Below, in pieces: positions 26,369-35,723 of a DNA stretch of 60,988 nt (position 1 is its first letter; every line of letters starts with the position of its first letter). Both the position numbers and the translations under genes were made by a program. The stretch comes from Chloroflexota bacterium (GTDB lineage Bacteria > Chloroflexota > Anaerolineae > UBA1429), in assembly GCA_012719135.1 (NCBI GenBank), contig JAAYAW010000017.1:1-60988 (forward strand). The letters run 5' to 3'. Under the pieces are notes generated by a model. The model was given only the letters and a program-made list of their open reading frames with translations. It was not told the origin of the DNA and did not search any database.

Positions 26369-26551
26369 ATGGCAAGATGCACTATCTGCGGCAAAGGGCC
26401 GCAATTCGGTCACAACGTGAGCCATTCCAAGCACCGTACCAACCGGCGCTGGCTCCCGAATATCCAGAAGGCTGTGGTAATGGTGGACGGTCGCCCCACG
26501 CGGATGATGGTCTGCACCAGTTGCCTCCGCACACTCAGCAGGAAGTCATAG
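26369..26551 (+). CDS. rpmB: 50S ribosomal protein L28
   Basis: 60 residues, normal for bL28. It keeps both zinc-ribbon cysteine pairs: CTICGK at the N-terminus and CTSCLRTL at the C-terminus, so it is the Zn-binding (C+) form. The core [17 protein letters not shown] is typical. AGAAGGAGAACC precedes the ATG. It is the only plus-strand gene between two minus-strand operons, the same relation to asp23/fakA that it has in Bacillus. Confidence 0.97.
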   Translation: MARCTICGKGPQFGHNVSHSKHRTNRRWLPNIQKAVVMVDGRPTRMMVCTSCLRTLSRKS

Positions 26552-26590
26552 CGGGGTTGGCAGTTCCGAAGAGGGTCGTTGGCCGAAAGG

Positions 26591-27277
26591 CTAGCGACCC
26601 TTCTGCTTGTCTATGAGCATTCGGTATCTCGCCATTGAGCCCTCGATCCCCAGGGCGCTGCGGAAGACAGCCGATCCCATGACCAACGTGTCCGCCCCCG
26701 CATCGAGCACGGATCCCAGCGTATGCTCGTTCACACCACCGTCCACCTGGATGGCGCAGCGCTCAAGCCCACGGGCATCGAGAGCCATTCGCAGTGCGCC
26801 GACCTTGCCCAGTGCGCTCGGGATCAGCTTTTGCCCCCCAAACCCGGGATTCACCGTCATCACGAGCACCATATCCACCAGATCCAGGACCTGCTCCAGG
26901 GCTGACAACGGCGTCGCCGGGTTGAGCGTAACCGCGGGCGACGCGCCGGCCTCCCGGATCTGCTCCAGAGTCCTGTTGAGATGTGGGCAGGTCTCCACGT
27001 GCACGGTGATGAGATCGGCACCCGCTCGCACGAATTCCTCGATGTAGGCCTCTGGCCGCTCGATCATCAGATGGACGTCGATCGGCACCGAGATCAGCGG
27101 GCGCAGAGCCTCCACAACCAGGGGGCCCACCGAGATATTGGGCACAAACCGCCCATCCATTACGTCGACATGCAGCAGGTCTGCGCCGGCGGCTTCCGCT
27201 GCGCGCACGTCTTCCCCAAGGCGGGCAAAGTCGGCCGCCAGTATGGATGGCGCAATGCGGATCGGTCGGGTACTCAC
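26591..27277 (-). CDS. rpe: Ribulose-phosphate 3-epimerase
   Basis: 228-residue TIM-barrel enzyme that interconverts ribulose-5-P and xylulose-5-P in the pentose phosphate pathway. Motifs: IAPSILAADFARLGED, HVDVMDGRFVPNISVGP (metal His and catalytic Asp), VHLMIE, MTVNPGFGGQ and QVDGGVN (second catalytic Asp). It starts with GTG overlapping the rlmN stop (GTGA), so it is coupled to rlmN. Confidence 0.96.
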   Translation of the reverse strand: MSTRPIRIAPSILAADFARLGEDVRAAEAAGADLLHVDVMDGRFVPNISVGPLVVEALRPLISVPIDVHLMIERPEAYIEEFVRAGADLITVHVETCPHLNRTLEQIREAGASPAVTLNPATPLSALEQVLDLVDMVLVMTVNPGFGGQKLIPSALGKVGALRMALDARGLERCAIQVDGGVNEHTLGSVLDAGADTLVMGSAVFRSALGIEGSMARYRMLIDKQKGR

Positions 27278-28347
27278 TGGGGTTCGGACTCCTCATCGGT
27301 GAGCAGGTACTGGTTACGTAACTGTCCGCAGGCCGCCTGGATATCTCCCCCACGGCTGATCCGAACCGTCGTCTGGATACCCTCCTGCATCAAAACGTCC
27401 CGGAAGCGCACTACCTGATCCCTCGATGCCGGCTGCAACTCTGTCCCCTCGACGGGATTCATCTGGATCAGATTAACATGGCACAGGAGCCCGCCCAGCA
27501 GGCGGGCCGTAGCACGCGCATGCTCGTCAGAATCGTTAACGCCCTTCGCCAGCGCGTACTCGAAGGTCACTCTTCGTCCGGTGCGTTCAACATAGAACCG
27601 CACGGCCTCCATCAGCCGCGCAAGGGAATACCGGCGGTTGATGGGCACCAGCCGGTTCCTTTGTCGATCATCCGGCGAATGCAGCGATACGGCCAAGCCA
27701 ACAGCAAGGCCTTCTCTCGCCATCCTTTCGATGCCGGGGACTATCCCGGCAGTGGAAATGGTAAACCGCCGGATACCCAATGCCAGTCCATCCCGATCGT
27801 TCAGGCTCAGTACGGCCTGCCACACCGCGTCAAAGTTCAGCATGGGCTCGCCCATGCCCATGAACACGACATTCGTGACCTGGCCATGTTCGCGCCTCAG
27901 CGTCCGCGCATAGTAAAGCACCTGCGCCGCGATCTCTCCGGCTGAGAGATCGCGCTGAAACCCGCCTCGGCCTGTAGCGCAAAAGAGACATCCCACCGGA
28001 CAGCCAATCTGCGACGATACACAAACGGTATTCCGGTTCGTGTAGCGCATCAGCACGCTCTCTACGATCTGCCCGTCATGGGTGCGAAACGCCGTCTTCT
28101 CAGTCTGTCCGTCGTCCGCAGTGCCGGTGCCGGCCACATCGAATAGACGGATCTCAGCCTCGTCGCTCAGGCGCTGTCGCAGCGATGCTGGCAAGTTGAC
28201 CATCTCATCTGGATCGTCAGCCAACGTGTGATAGATCCAACGCCATATCTGAGCGGCACGAAAACGCGGTTCGCCCCAGGACACCAGCAGTTGGGTGAGC
28301 TGATCCATCGAGAGGTCTAGCAAGTTGATCTTGCGGTCCGTGGACAT
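27274..28347 (-). CDS. rlmN: 23S rRNA (adenine2503-C2)-methyltransferase
   Basis: 357-residue radical-SAM enzyme that methylates A2503 of 23S rRNA (and often tRNA A37). The cluster motif is CPVGCLFCATG (CxxxCxxC). MGMGEPMLN, SLHSPDD and the C-terminal RGGDIQAACGQL bearing the methyl-carrier cysteine are present. ATG 28347 has GAAGAGGG about 8 bases upstream; an ATG 36 bases further up is less supported. The rpe gene overlaps its end and the YugP-like gene precedes it. Confidence 0.95.
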   Translation of the reverse strand: MSTDRKINLLDLSMDQLTQLLVSWGEPRFRAAQIWRWIYHTLADDPDEMVNLPASLRQRLSDEAEIRLFDVAGTGTADDGQTEKTAFRTHDGQIVESVLMRYTNRNTVCVSSQIGCPVGCLFCATGRGGFQRDLSAGEIAAQVLYYARTLRREHGQVTNVVFMGMGEPMLNFDAVWQAVLSLNDRDGLALGIRRFTISTAGIVPGIERMAREGLAVGLAVSLHSPDDRQRNRLVPINRRYSLARLMEAVRFYVERTGRRVTFEYALAKGVNDSDEHARATARLLGGLLCHVNLIQMNPVEGTELQPASRDQVVRFRDVLMQEGIQTTVRISRGGDIQAACGQLRNQYLLTDEESEPQ

Positions 28348-28391
28348 GGAATCGCCCTCTTCTCTCTCCGATAACCCGGTCACGAGGCGTA

Positions 28392-29081
28392 TCAGCGCCT
28401 CCGAGAGCCGCTGAGCAGCGAAGCATAGTAGAGTATGTTGGCCAAAGACTGGACCGCGGCAGCCACATACGTGAGTGCTGCCGCCGATAGTACGGCGCGA
28501 ACACCCTTTTCTTCCTCGTCACTCACGATCAGCCCGTTTGCCTGCAGCATGGCAATGGCCCGAGCGCTGGCATTGAACTCCACCGGAAGAGTGATCAGAG
28601 AAAAGACTAGCGTTCCCGAAAAGAGCAGCAAGCCGACTTGTGCAAGCCCGCCAAGAGAGAGGAGCAGCCCCGCAATGAACAGGATAGGGCCCAGCCACGA
28701 GCCGATCTGGACGACGGGCACCAGACCACCCCGCAGCCTCATGGGCAAATAGCCCTCTCTATCCTGCAGAGCATGCCCAATCTCGTGAGCCACAATCCCC
28801 AACGCCGCCACGGAGGGCGTGCGGGCCACCTCCTGTGAGAGCGCAAGGCTCTTGTGTCGCGGATCATAGTGATCCGTCAACTCGCCGGGCACTTCTACAA
28901 GCTTGATCGTCTCCAGCGAGCCAGCTCTCAGCAGTGAGAGCGCGGCGTTACCGCCGGTCACGTTTGAGCGATTGCGCACCTTCAAGTAGCGCGTATATGC
29001 CGAGCGCACCCTGAACTGAGCATAGAGCCCCAGCAGCAGCGCCGGCAGCGCAAACAGGATATAGGTCGGGCTTATGTACAT
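28392..29081 (-). CDS. YugP-like zinc-dependent membrane protease
   Basis: 229 residues with an N-terminal hydrophobic segment (ILFALPALLLGLYAQF), the zinc motif AHEIGHALQDREGY near residue 105, and further membrane segments after it (about 128-165 and near the C-terminus). This matches the neutral zinc metallopeptidase YugP family (integral membrane, physiological substrate unknown). It is first in a likely operon with rlmN and rpe; a TTGGAG/TATAAT promoter lies upstream at 29123-29151. Confidence 0.9.
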   Translation of the reverse strand: MYISPTYILFALPALLLGLYAQFRVRSAYTRYLKVRNRSNVTGGNAALSLLRAGSLETIKLVEVPGELTDHYDPRHKSLALSQEVARTPSVAALGIVAHEIGHALQDREGYLPMRLRGGLVPVVQIGSWLGPILFIAGLLLSLGGLAQVGLLLFSGTLVFSLITLPVEFNASARAIAMLQANGLIVSDEEEKGVRAVLSAAALTYVAAAVQSLANILYYASLLSGSRRR

Positions 29082-29122
29082 ATCGGCACCTTCTGAGCGA
29101 CTACGGTAAGTTCCATAAAGAC

Positions 29123-29151
29123 ATTATACCCGCCGGAGAGGGGATCTCCAA
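29123..29151 (-). promoter_or_regulatory. Promoter for the yugP-rlmN-rpe operon
   Basis: On the minus strand TTGGAG (29151-29146), 17 nt, TATAAT (29128-29123). It is about 40 bases upstream of the YugP-like start. Confidence 0.65.
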
Positions 29152-29161
29152 CCATCACGCC

Positions 29162-30154
29162 CTATCGTGGCTCTGTCGCCTGTATGAGCCCACGGATATA
29201 GCCGTAACTGAAGGCGCGGGCGCGGTGATTGTAGGGGGTGTCCAGCGCGGACTCGGGCACGTGATCGGGAACAAGGACTCCATCGTACCCCGCTTCGCGG
29301 TAGGTCCTGATAGCACGCACCATATCGATGGTCCCTTCGTCCGGAAACACCTCGTCGAACTCCAGAAAGCCGCCTCGGATGTTCCGAAAGTGCACCCAGA
29401 AAACGCGATTGCGCTCGACAAAGTAGCGGATCGCATCGTAAACCGCCTCCGGATCGGCGCACATCTCACTGATGGTCCCCTGGCAAAAGTTGAGCCCATG
29501 ACAGGGGCTGTCAGAGAGCGAGATGAACCGCTTCACGCCCTCCAGGCTGCCGAGCACCCGCTCTACGCCTCGGTAACCAGTGCCCGGCGGCATTCCAGGA
29601 TCGTGCTGGTGGCACCCCAGCCGCACGCCAAAGGACTCCGCCGCAGGTATGACACGTTCCACAAAGTAGCCGATTCTCTCCCAAGCCTGGTTCGCGCTCA
29701 CCGGCGCACAAGGCAGCGGAGGATCATCCTTGAGGTCCTGGTACCGAAAGTGACTGTAGGTTACACCTCCCCGCCCCCTGGACCGCTCTCGGTTGCGCAC
29801 CACAGGCAGAATCGCCAGATTGTACAGGAGCGTGCGCACGCCTGCCTTGCTGGCAGCCTCGATGCACCGGATGACCTGGTCGATCTGCATATCGCGATCT
29901 GGTCCGCCAAGCATGATGTCGGGCCAGATCTGCTTCTCGATGCCAGCAGAGCTCAGCGGTAGATGCATGGCCGCCAGCACGAGGCCGTGCTTCTCAACCA
30001 TGTCACGCACGCGCCGGAGCGCGTCGATGCTCCAGTACCCCTTTTCCTGCCCAAGGCTCCCCGTAGGCGTAACGTCTACATGTGTGACGCCCATCTGCCG
30101 CGCAAACGCAAAATGATCGCTCGAACAAGGCAGCTGTCCACCCAGGTACATCAT
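29162..30154 (-). CDS. Mannonate dehydratase (UxuA)-like TIM-barrel protein
   Basis: 330 residues resembling the UxuA family, which dehydrates D-mannonate to 2-keto-3-deoxygluconate. Candidate metal ligands appear in order: GCHQHDPGMPP (His), LSDSPCHGLNFCQGT (Cys), VHFRNIRG (His) and VPDHVPE (Asp). GGAAGGGGGG precedes ATGATG. There is no uronate operon around it, only thiI on the opposite strand, so the natural substrate may be another sugar acid. A divergent promoter pair lies between it and thiI. Confidence 0.82.
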   Translation of the reverse strand: MMYLGGQLPCSSDHFAFARQMGVTHVDVTPTGSLGQEKGYWSIDALRRVRDMVEKHGLVLAAMHLPLSSAGIEKQIWPDIMLGGPDRDMQIDQVIRCIEAASKAGVRTLLYNLAILPVVRNRERSRGRGGVTYSHFRYQDLKDDPPLPCAPVSANQAWERIGYFVERVIPAAESFGVRLGCHQHDPGMPPGTGYRGVERVLGSLEGVKRFISLSDSPCHGLNFCQGTISEMCADPEAVYDAIRYFVERNRVFWVHFRNIRGGFLEFDEVFPDEGTIDMVRAIRTYREAGYDGVLVPDHVPESALDTPYNHRARAFSYGYIRGLIQATEPR

Positions 30155-30175
30155 GCCCCCCTTCCAGTTGCGATC

Positions 30176-30205
30176 ATTCTATTCGATGCGGCTGTAAGGC
30201 ATCAA
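30176..30205 (-). promoter_or_regulatory. Promoter for the UxuA-like gene
   Basis: On the minus strand TTGATG (30205-30200), 18 nt, TAGAAT (30181-30176), about 20 bases before the ATG. Confidence 0.5.
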
Positions 30206-30228
30206 CAGCGTGGCCTAAGGCATCCTCC

Positions 30229-30257
30229 TTGACCGAGGCAGGCCCCCCAAGTATAGT
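30229..30257 (+). promoter_or_regulatory. Promoter for thiI and downstream genes
   Basis: TTGACC (30229-30234), 17 nt, TATAGT (30252-30257), 26 bases before the thiI ATG. Confidence 0.7.
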
Positions 30258-30283
30258 CAGGCCACATGGAAGGAGTCGCACCG

Positions 30284-31408
30284 ATGCATACGGTCCTGGT
30301 GCGCTATGGTGAGATTGCGCTCAAGGGCAGAAACCGCCCGGCCTTTCTGAGGCGGCTGCGGCGTAACATCCGCGCCAGCCTGGCTGCCCATGGCCTCGAG
30401 GGCCAGGTACACACGCGAGGACGCCGAGCCTACGTCTCGACCTACCACCCGCATGCCGCTCTGGAGCCTCTCAGCCGCGTCTTTGGCGTGGTCTCCGCCA
30501 GTCCTGTCATGTCGGTCACTCCCGACATGGACGCCATACTGGCCGAGGTGCTCTCTCAGGCACAGGATGCAGGCTTGGGGGCAAGCTCCACCTTTCGCAT
30601 CAAGGCTCGCCGCGCGGACAAGTCCTTCGCGGTTCTCTCCCCCGAGATCGAGCGTCTGACTGGTTCCGCCGTCGTCGACCGGTTCCAGGCCACCGTCGAT
30701 CTCTCTGCTGAGGCCAGCCTGACCATCGGCATCGAAGTGGATTGTGACAGAGCCATGGTATACAGCCGCACCGTCCGCGGTCCAGGAGGGCTGCCTGTAG
30801 GGATCGAGGGAAGAGTCGTCTCTCTCCTCTCCGGCGGCATCGATTCCTTTGTGGCAACGTGGTTGATGATGCGAAGGGGTTGCGCCGTAATCCCCCTGCA
30901 CGTCGCCATCGACCCGTCGGATATTGCCGCCGTGCAGGAGCAAGTGGCCCTGCTGCAGAGCTACAGCCACGGATGGCAGTTGAGACCCGAGATCGTTGAT
31001 TACCGCGCCGCGATTGCCCCCATCCTGGAACAATTGCAGTCGCCATCAGAGCAGCGCTACGCGTGTCTCATCTGCAAGAGAGCGATGCTCACGCTGGCCG
31101 AAGATGTCGCCAGAGAGCGAGACGCCCACGCCATCGTGATGGGCGATTCCCTGGGCCAGGTCGCCAGCCAGACCTTGCGGAACATCGCGGCGGTGTCATC
31201 GGGTATCGGCCTGCCCATCTTCCGCCCGCTCGTCGGCATGGACAAGGACGAGATTACAGCTCTGGCAGAACGCATCAGTCCAGTACAGACCACTCCGCGA
31301 TCCGGGGAGCCCTGCCCGTATGTGGCCGTGCACCCGGCGACAAGAGCACCTCTCGAGGGATTTCTGTCCCTCTGGACTCGCCTTCAGAGGGTCGAGGCAC
31401 CGATATGA
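30284..31408 (+). CDS. thiI: tRNA 4-thiouridine synthetase ThiI (no rhodanese domain)
   Basis: 374 residues: ferredoxin-like plus THUMP domains (about 1-165), then a PP-loop ATPase with LLSGGIDSFVA and the CLICKRAML cysteine pair. ThiI adenylates U8 of tRNA and inserts sulfur, and it may also serve thiamine thiazole synthesis. The C-terminal rhodanese domain of the E. coli form is absent, as in many bacteria, so an external sulfur donor is needed. ATG 30284 is preferred because AAGGAG sits 8 bases upstream; the ATG at 30266 precedes that site. The stop overlaps the lipoprotein ATG. Confidence 0.94.
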   Translation: MHTVLVRYGEIALKGRNRPAFLRRLRRNIRASLAAHGLEGQVHTRGRRAYVSTYHPHAALEPLSRVFGVVSASPVMSVTPDMDAILAEVLSQAQDAGLGASSTFRIKARRADKSFAVLSPEIERLTGSAVVDRFQATVDLSAEASLTIGIEVDCDRAMVYSRTVRGPGGLPVGIEGRVVSLLSGGIDSFVATWLMMRRGCAVIPLHVAIDPSDIAAVQEQVALLQSYSHGWQLRPEIVDYRAAIAPILEQLQSPSEQRYACLICKRAMLTLAEDVARERDAHAIVMGDSLGQVASQTLRNIAAVSSGIGLPIFRPLVGMDKDEITALAERISPVQTTPRSGEPCPYVAVHPATRAPLEGFLSLWTRLQRVEAPI

Positions 31409-34065
31409 TTCGCCCCACCTTCTCCCACAGCCAGTCGGCCAGCCGGCAGCGCGGGCTGGGGTTACGTCCTATCCTGCTGGTCCTCTTGGTGGCAAGCCTG
31501 GCGGGATGCTCCCAAGAAACCCCATCGATACCTCAGACCCTGTCGGTGTCCACCGAGACGATGATCGCCGCAACCGCATCACCGAGCCCTGTCTCTACCG
31601 AGCCCGCGAGCCCAAGTGTGACGCCTTACCCCCTGGCCCCGGTGATCGCGGAGGTGATCGATCTCGGAGGCCCTCCCAGCCCCGGGCGGAATCCATATTC
31701 CTTTGCCCTCGCGGGAGAGCGGATCTACGTGGCGAACGAGGGCTCGTACAACCTCTCTGTAATCGAGCAAGGTGAGGTTGCGTCTGTGATCCCGCTCGGA
31801 GCCGGTCCGTACCGCGTCGTAGGTGACCCGTCGGCTGACCAGGCGTTTGTAGCAGCCGAAGCCAGCCGGCTGATCTACAGGATCGAATCCGGCGAGATAC
31901 AGGACATCTGGCCACAGAGCCAGGCCCCCTCAGCGGCCGCGCTCTCAGGCGACACTCTGTGGGTAGGATATGCCGATGGCTCGATCCGAACGCTCCAGGC
32001 CGCAGACGGCCAGGCGATTACGGTCCTCCCGCCACGCCGAGATGGCATGATTGTCGATCTCCTGGCGCTCGGTGGCGGTCGCGTCGCTGCGGTGTCATTC
32101 AGCCACGTACATCTGTACGAGCCGTTCGGCACGGAGCCAGTGGTCTCTCGCGCGATCCCCGGCTTCCGCTCTGCAACAGTGGCCGGCGGCACGCTCTATG
32201 CCTGCTACTATGACGGCGATTCGGGTACAACGCACATACAGGAGATATCTGGTTCAGGATTGGAGCCGGGCCGGACGCTATCCGTTCCCGATGACACCCT
32301 GGGAATCGCTATAGACGCCCAGCGCGATCTCCTGTACGTGAGTGGCACCGTCTCGAACGCCATCCAGATGCTGGATCTGGACTCGGGCGAGATCCTGGCA
32401 TCTTCCGTCGTCGGCCTGTCTCCGCAGCGTCTCCTTCTCGATCAGGCCGCCCGCTCCCTGCTTGCGACCTGTTACGATGGGGACTCGCTGGCCGTTCTGA
32501 ATGCCGGGGACCTGGCCACCCAGGCAGCCATCCCTATCTCCCTGCGTGTTACGGCCATGGCCGCCTCGGAGGATGGACAAACGTTATACGTGGGCCTAAA
32601 CACCGGAGAGATTCGCGCAGTCATGCCGCGGGGCGAGACACGTTTGGTCGCCCAGTCCGGCTATCCGGCAGCTATGCATGCTCTCCCCGAAGGCTCACTG
32701 GCGGTGTTGGACCGAGCATCCGCTCAAGTGCTTATGTACTCCATGGATGGCGAACTGTTCGCCGCATATCCGGCCTCGCGCACCACGCGCATGCTCTTTG
32801 TGGATACAGCAACGGATACACTCCATGCCGGCGATACAGCGATCTCTCTGCGCTCGGATACTGCCGAGGTCTCGAGTGTCATCGCAGGAGACGCATCGAC
32901 CGCGCCCGTCCAGGTTCTCATGGATACTCGCCGCAACAGACTCTACGCTGTCGCGCTGAACGGTCTGCCGGGATCAAATGGGGGCTACGTCGCCTACTGG
33001 CTGGACGGGATCGCCTGGCGAGAGGCTGAAGCGATCGGCCGCCTTGGCGTACTGGATGTGGTGTACGACGAGATCACCGACAGGTTCTTTTCGATCAGCT
33101 CACACATGACCGAGCACGGTGTGCAGGTGACTGGGGCCGATTCCGGTCAGATGCTGCATGCCATTCCTCTCGAGGTCGCCCCTCAAGCCATGCTGCTGAA
33201 CGCGCCGCTCCATCATCTCTGGGTGGCCTCTACAGGTGCCCTGTCCGATCTGGCGCCTTCCCGGACCGTTCTGACTGGCTTTGATACGCGCCGTTTCGCG
33301 CCTGTGGCAACGCTGTCCATCGGGGACCCGGTTGGCGCGACGGCTGTCTCCGTCGCCTCTGGCAGGCTGTATCTCGCCTCTTTGGATCGTCCGCTCGTGT
33401 ATGTCGTACAGGATGTGGCGCAATCGGTTCCGGAGGCACAGATTGTGCCCACGCTGTTGCCCACGGCAGGCACGCCGCCGGTGCCGGCAACCCCGGAGAT
33501 TCGGCAGACCCCCTCCAGCACGCCTTCGGAAGATGCAGAGCCGAGCAATGGCTCAACGAGGACAGCCTCGCCCACGGTCAGGCCCGCGAGCACTGCCACA
33601 ATCACGCCCAAGCCCACCTGCGAGATCCCTGTACTCCCAGGCCTGGAGTTGCCGGAGGACACAGCGGGTCGAATTGGCTGCCCAAGCATGCCGGCCGTGC
33701 GAGAGAACTGGGGCTGGCAGCCCTTTGAGGGCGGCACCGCCTTCTGGCGACGCGACACGCACCAAGTGCTGATGCTACTAGGCGATGGACGCCTGGTTCC
33801 CTTCGAGGATCGCTGGCTTGAGGGCATGCCTGACGAGGCCTGCGAGGCCGACGCTCCAGAGGGTCTCTGGCAGCCCATTCGAGGGTTTGGGCTCGTCTGG
33901 TGCAACGAGCCCGGCATGCGGGAAGCGCTGGGTTGGGCCGAGAGCCCTGAGGAGCCTATCCTGGCGACATATCAGTTATTCGGCACAGGATTGCTCCTTC
34001 AGAGTGACGAGCACGGCGTGCTCTGGCTGGACAACGGTTGCACCTGGGCGTGGGTGGGATCATGA
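31405..34065 (+). CDS. Large lipoprotein with beta-propeller-like repeats
   Basis: 886 residues. A basic N-region, a hydrophobic core (PILLVLLVASLAGC) and a lipobox cysteine near residue 36 indicate a lipoprotein signal. A Ser/Thr/Pro linker follows. Residues about 80-690 carry repeated blade-like units (for example RIYVANEGSYNLSVIEQG, DLLYVSGTVSNAIQMLDLDSG, LWVASTG) typical of YncE/NHL-style propellers. A second Pro/Thr linker leads to a C-terminal domain (about 750-886) with WGWQPFEGGTAFWRRD. It overlaps thiI (ATGA) and malQ at its ends, so it is cotranscribed although its role looks unrelated. Function unknown; a surface-bound sensor or binding protein is possible. Confidence 0.8.
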   Translation: MIRPTFSHSQSASRQRGLGLRPILLVLLVASLAGCSQETPSIPQTLSVSTETMIAATASPSPVSTEPASPSVTPYPLAPVIAEVIDLGGPPSPGRNPYSFALAGERIYVANEGSYNLSVIEQGEVASVIPLGAGPYRVVGDPSADQAFVAAEASRLIYRIESGEIQDIWPQSQAPSAAALSGDTLWVGYADGSIRTLQAADGQAITVLPPRRDGMIVDLLALGGGRVAAVSFSHVHLYEPFGTEPVVSRAIPGFRSATVAGGTLYACYYDGDSGTTHIQEISGSGLEPGRTLSVPDDTLGIAIDAQRDLLYVSGTVSNAIQMLDLDSGEILASSVVGLSPQRLLLDQAARSLLATCYDGDSLAVLNAGDLATQAAIPISLRVTAMAASEDGQTLYVGLNTGEIRAVMPRGETRLVAQSGYPAAMHALPEGSLAVLDRASAQVLMYSMDGELFAAYPASRTTRMLFVDTATDTLHAGDTAISLRSDTAEVSSVIAGDASTAPVQVLMDTRRNRLYAVALNGLPGSNGGYVAYWLDGIAWREAEAIGRLGVLDVVYDEITDRFFSISSHMTEHGVQVTGADSGQMLHAIPLEVAPQAMLLNAPLHHLWVASTGALSDLAPSRTVLTGFDTRRFAPVATLSIGDPVGATAVSVASGRLYLASLDRPLVYVVQDVAQSVPEAQIVPTLLPTAGTPPVPATPEIRQTPSSTPSEDAEPSNGSTRTASPTVRPASTATITPKPTCEIPVLPGLELPEDTAGRIGCPSMPAVRENWGWQPFEGGTAFWRRDTHQVLMLLGDGRLVPFEDRWLEGMPDEACEADAPEGLWQPIRGFGLVWCNEPGMREALGWAESPEEPILATYQLFGTGLLLQSDEHGVLWLDNGCTWAWVGS

Positions 34066-35612
34066 ACCAGCCGTTGGGCCCAGCACCAGACATCGAATCT
34101 CAGAGACGGCGTGCCGGAATCCTGTGCCACCCCACGTCACTTCCGGGCCCTTTCGGCATCGGTGGACTGGGCGAATCGGCTTATCGCTTTATCGACTGGC
34201 TCTCCACGGCAGGGCTGTCGGCCTGGCAGGTGCTGCCGCTTGGGCCCACCGGCTATGGCGACTCTCCCTACCAACCCTTCTCTGCCTTCGCCGGGAACCC
34301 TCTGCTGATCGATCTGGTCGACTTGGTCGAAAAGGGTCTGCTCCACCCTGATATGCTTCCGCTGAGCGAGGATTGTGATTCCTCCTTCGTTGACTATGGC
34401 CAGGTCATACAGATGAAGCGAAAGATGCTCAACGAGGCCTACGCAAACCGGCAGCGTGCCTCTGGAGCGCTTCGCGAGGGGTTTGCCCAGTTCCGAGACG
34501 AACAGGCCTCCTGGCTGGCCGACTATGGGCTGTTCATGGCGCTGAAGGAGCAACTGGGCGGAGGGCCCTGGCCCGAATGGCCCACGTCGCTCGTCCGGCG
34601 CGACCCGGATGCCCTTGCGGACCAACGCGCTCATCTCAAGGAAGAGATCGACTACCACGTCTATGCGCAGTTCCTATTCGAGGAGCAGTGGCAACGTCTC
34701 CACGAGTATGCACGCAAACGCGGCATCAGCATCATCGGCGATCTGCCGATCTTTGTCGGCCATGACAGCGCCGACGTGTGGAGCCATCAGGAACTCTTTG
34801 TCTTGGATGAGATGGGACAGCCCTCCGTCGTCGCAGGAGTCCCGCCCGACTATTTCTCACCCACGGGCCAGCGATGGGGAAATCCGTTGTACCGCTGGAC
34901 CATCATGGCCGATGATGGCTACGCTTGGTGGGTACGGCGCCTGAGACGGACACTGGAGTTGGTGGACCAAGTCCGGATTGACCACTTCCGCGGGTTCGTC
35001 AACTACTGGGAGGTGCCCGCCTCAGAACCAACGGCGACGAACGGTCGCTGGCTCCCCGGGCCCGGACGGGCGTTCTTTGACGCGATTGCCAGCGCCCTCG
35101 GAACACTGCCGATCATCGCCGAGGACCTCGGCATGATCACGCCCGATGTTACAGAGCTGCGCCAGGCACTCGGCTTGCCTGGTATGACGGTTCTGCAGTT
35201 TGCCTTTGACGGAGAGATCGCCAACCCGCACATACCGCATAACCACGTGCGGCGTAGCGTGGTGTACACAGGGACACACGATAACGACACGACCTGTGGC
35301 TGGTATCAGGAACTGTCTGAGCGCGAGGCCCACCGCGTACGTGTCTACACGGGTTCCGATGGGAGCGACATTTCCTGGCAACTCATTCGTCTCGCCATGT
35401 CATCCGTGTCCGACCTGGCCGTCTTTCCTGTCCAGGATGTGCTCTCTCTCGGCAGCTGGGCGCGCATGAACTCCCCCGGCAAAGCGCAGGCCAACTGGAC
35501 ATGGCGCTTCCGTCGGGATGATCTGTCTGCGGAGTTAGCTGCTGCCCTGGCCGATCTGGCTGTTGTTACCGGACGCACCGCTTCTGACGACCGCAGAGCT
35601 TCGCGCGGGTAG
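34062..35612 (+). CDS. malQ: 4-alpha-glucanotransferase (amylomaltase)
   Basis: 516-residue GH77 enzyme that transfers alpha-1,4-glucan segments in maltodextrin and glycogen metabolism. Visible motifs: GICHPTSLPG-type start (here GILCHPTSLPGPFGIG), LPLGPTGYGDSPYQPFSAFAGN, GDLPIFVGHDSADVW, VRIDHFRGF (nucleophile Asp), IIAEDLGMITP (acid/base Glu) and TGTHDNDTT (third carboxylate Asp). Length is normal. The ATG overlaps the lipoprotein stop. It ends 111 bases before trxB, with a GC hairpin (35634-35656) in the gap. Confidence 0.95.
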   Translation: MNQPLGPAPDIESQRRRAGILCHPTSLPGPFGIGGLGESAYRFIDWLSTAGLSAWQVLPLGPTGYGDSPYQPFSAFAGNPLLIDLVDLVEKGLLHPDMLPLSEDCDSSFVDYGQVIQMKRKMLNEAYANRQRASGALREGFAQFRDEQASWLADYGLFMALKEQLGGGPWPEWPTSLVRRDPDALADQRAHLKEEIDYHVYAQFLFEEQWQRLHEYARKRGISIIGDLPIFVGHDSADVWSHQELFVLDEMGQPSVVAGVPPDYFSPTGQRWGNPLYRWTIMADDGYAWWVRRLRRTLELVDQVRIDHFRGFVNYWEVPASEPTATNGRWLPGPGRAFFDAIASALGTLPIIAEDLGMITPDVTELRQALGLPGMTVLQFAFDGEIANPHIPHNHVRRSVVYTGTHDNDTTCGWYQELSEREAHRVRVYTGSDGSDISWQLIRLAMSSVSDLAVFPVQDVLSLGSWARMNSPGKAQANWTWRFRRDDLSAELAAALADLAVVTGRTASDDRRASRG

Positions 35613-35633
35613 CTGATCCTCTGACGGACGACT

Positions 35634-35656
35634 GCCGCCCATCATCGCCGGGCGGC
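35634..35656 (+). terminator. GC-rich hairpin after malQ
   Basis: GCCGCCC (35634-35640) pairs with GGGCGGC (35650-35656). No T-run follows, so termination strength is uncertain. Confidence 0.3.
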
Positions 35657-35723
35657 TCGGTAACATCGTTCGTGTGGCGTCCGACTGCTTCTGGTTGGGT
35701 CTATTGATATGTTGGAGGAGTGT

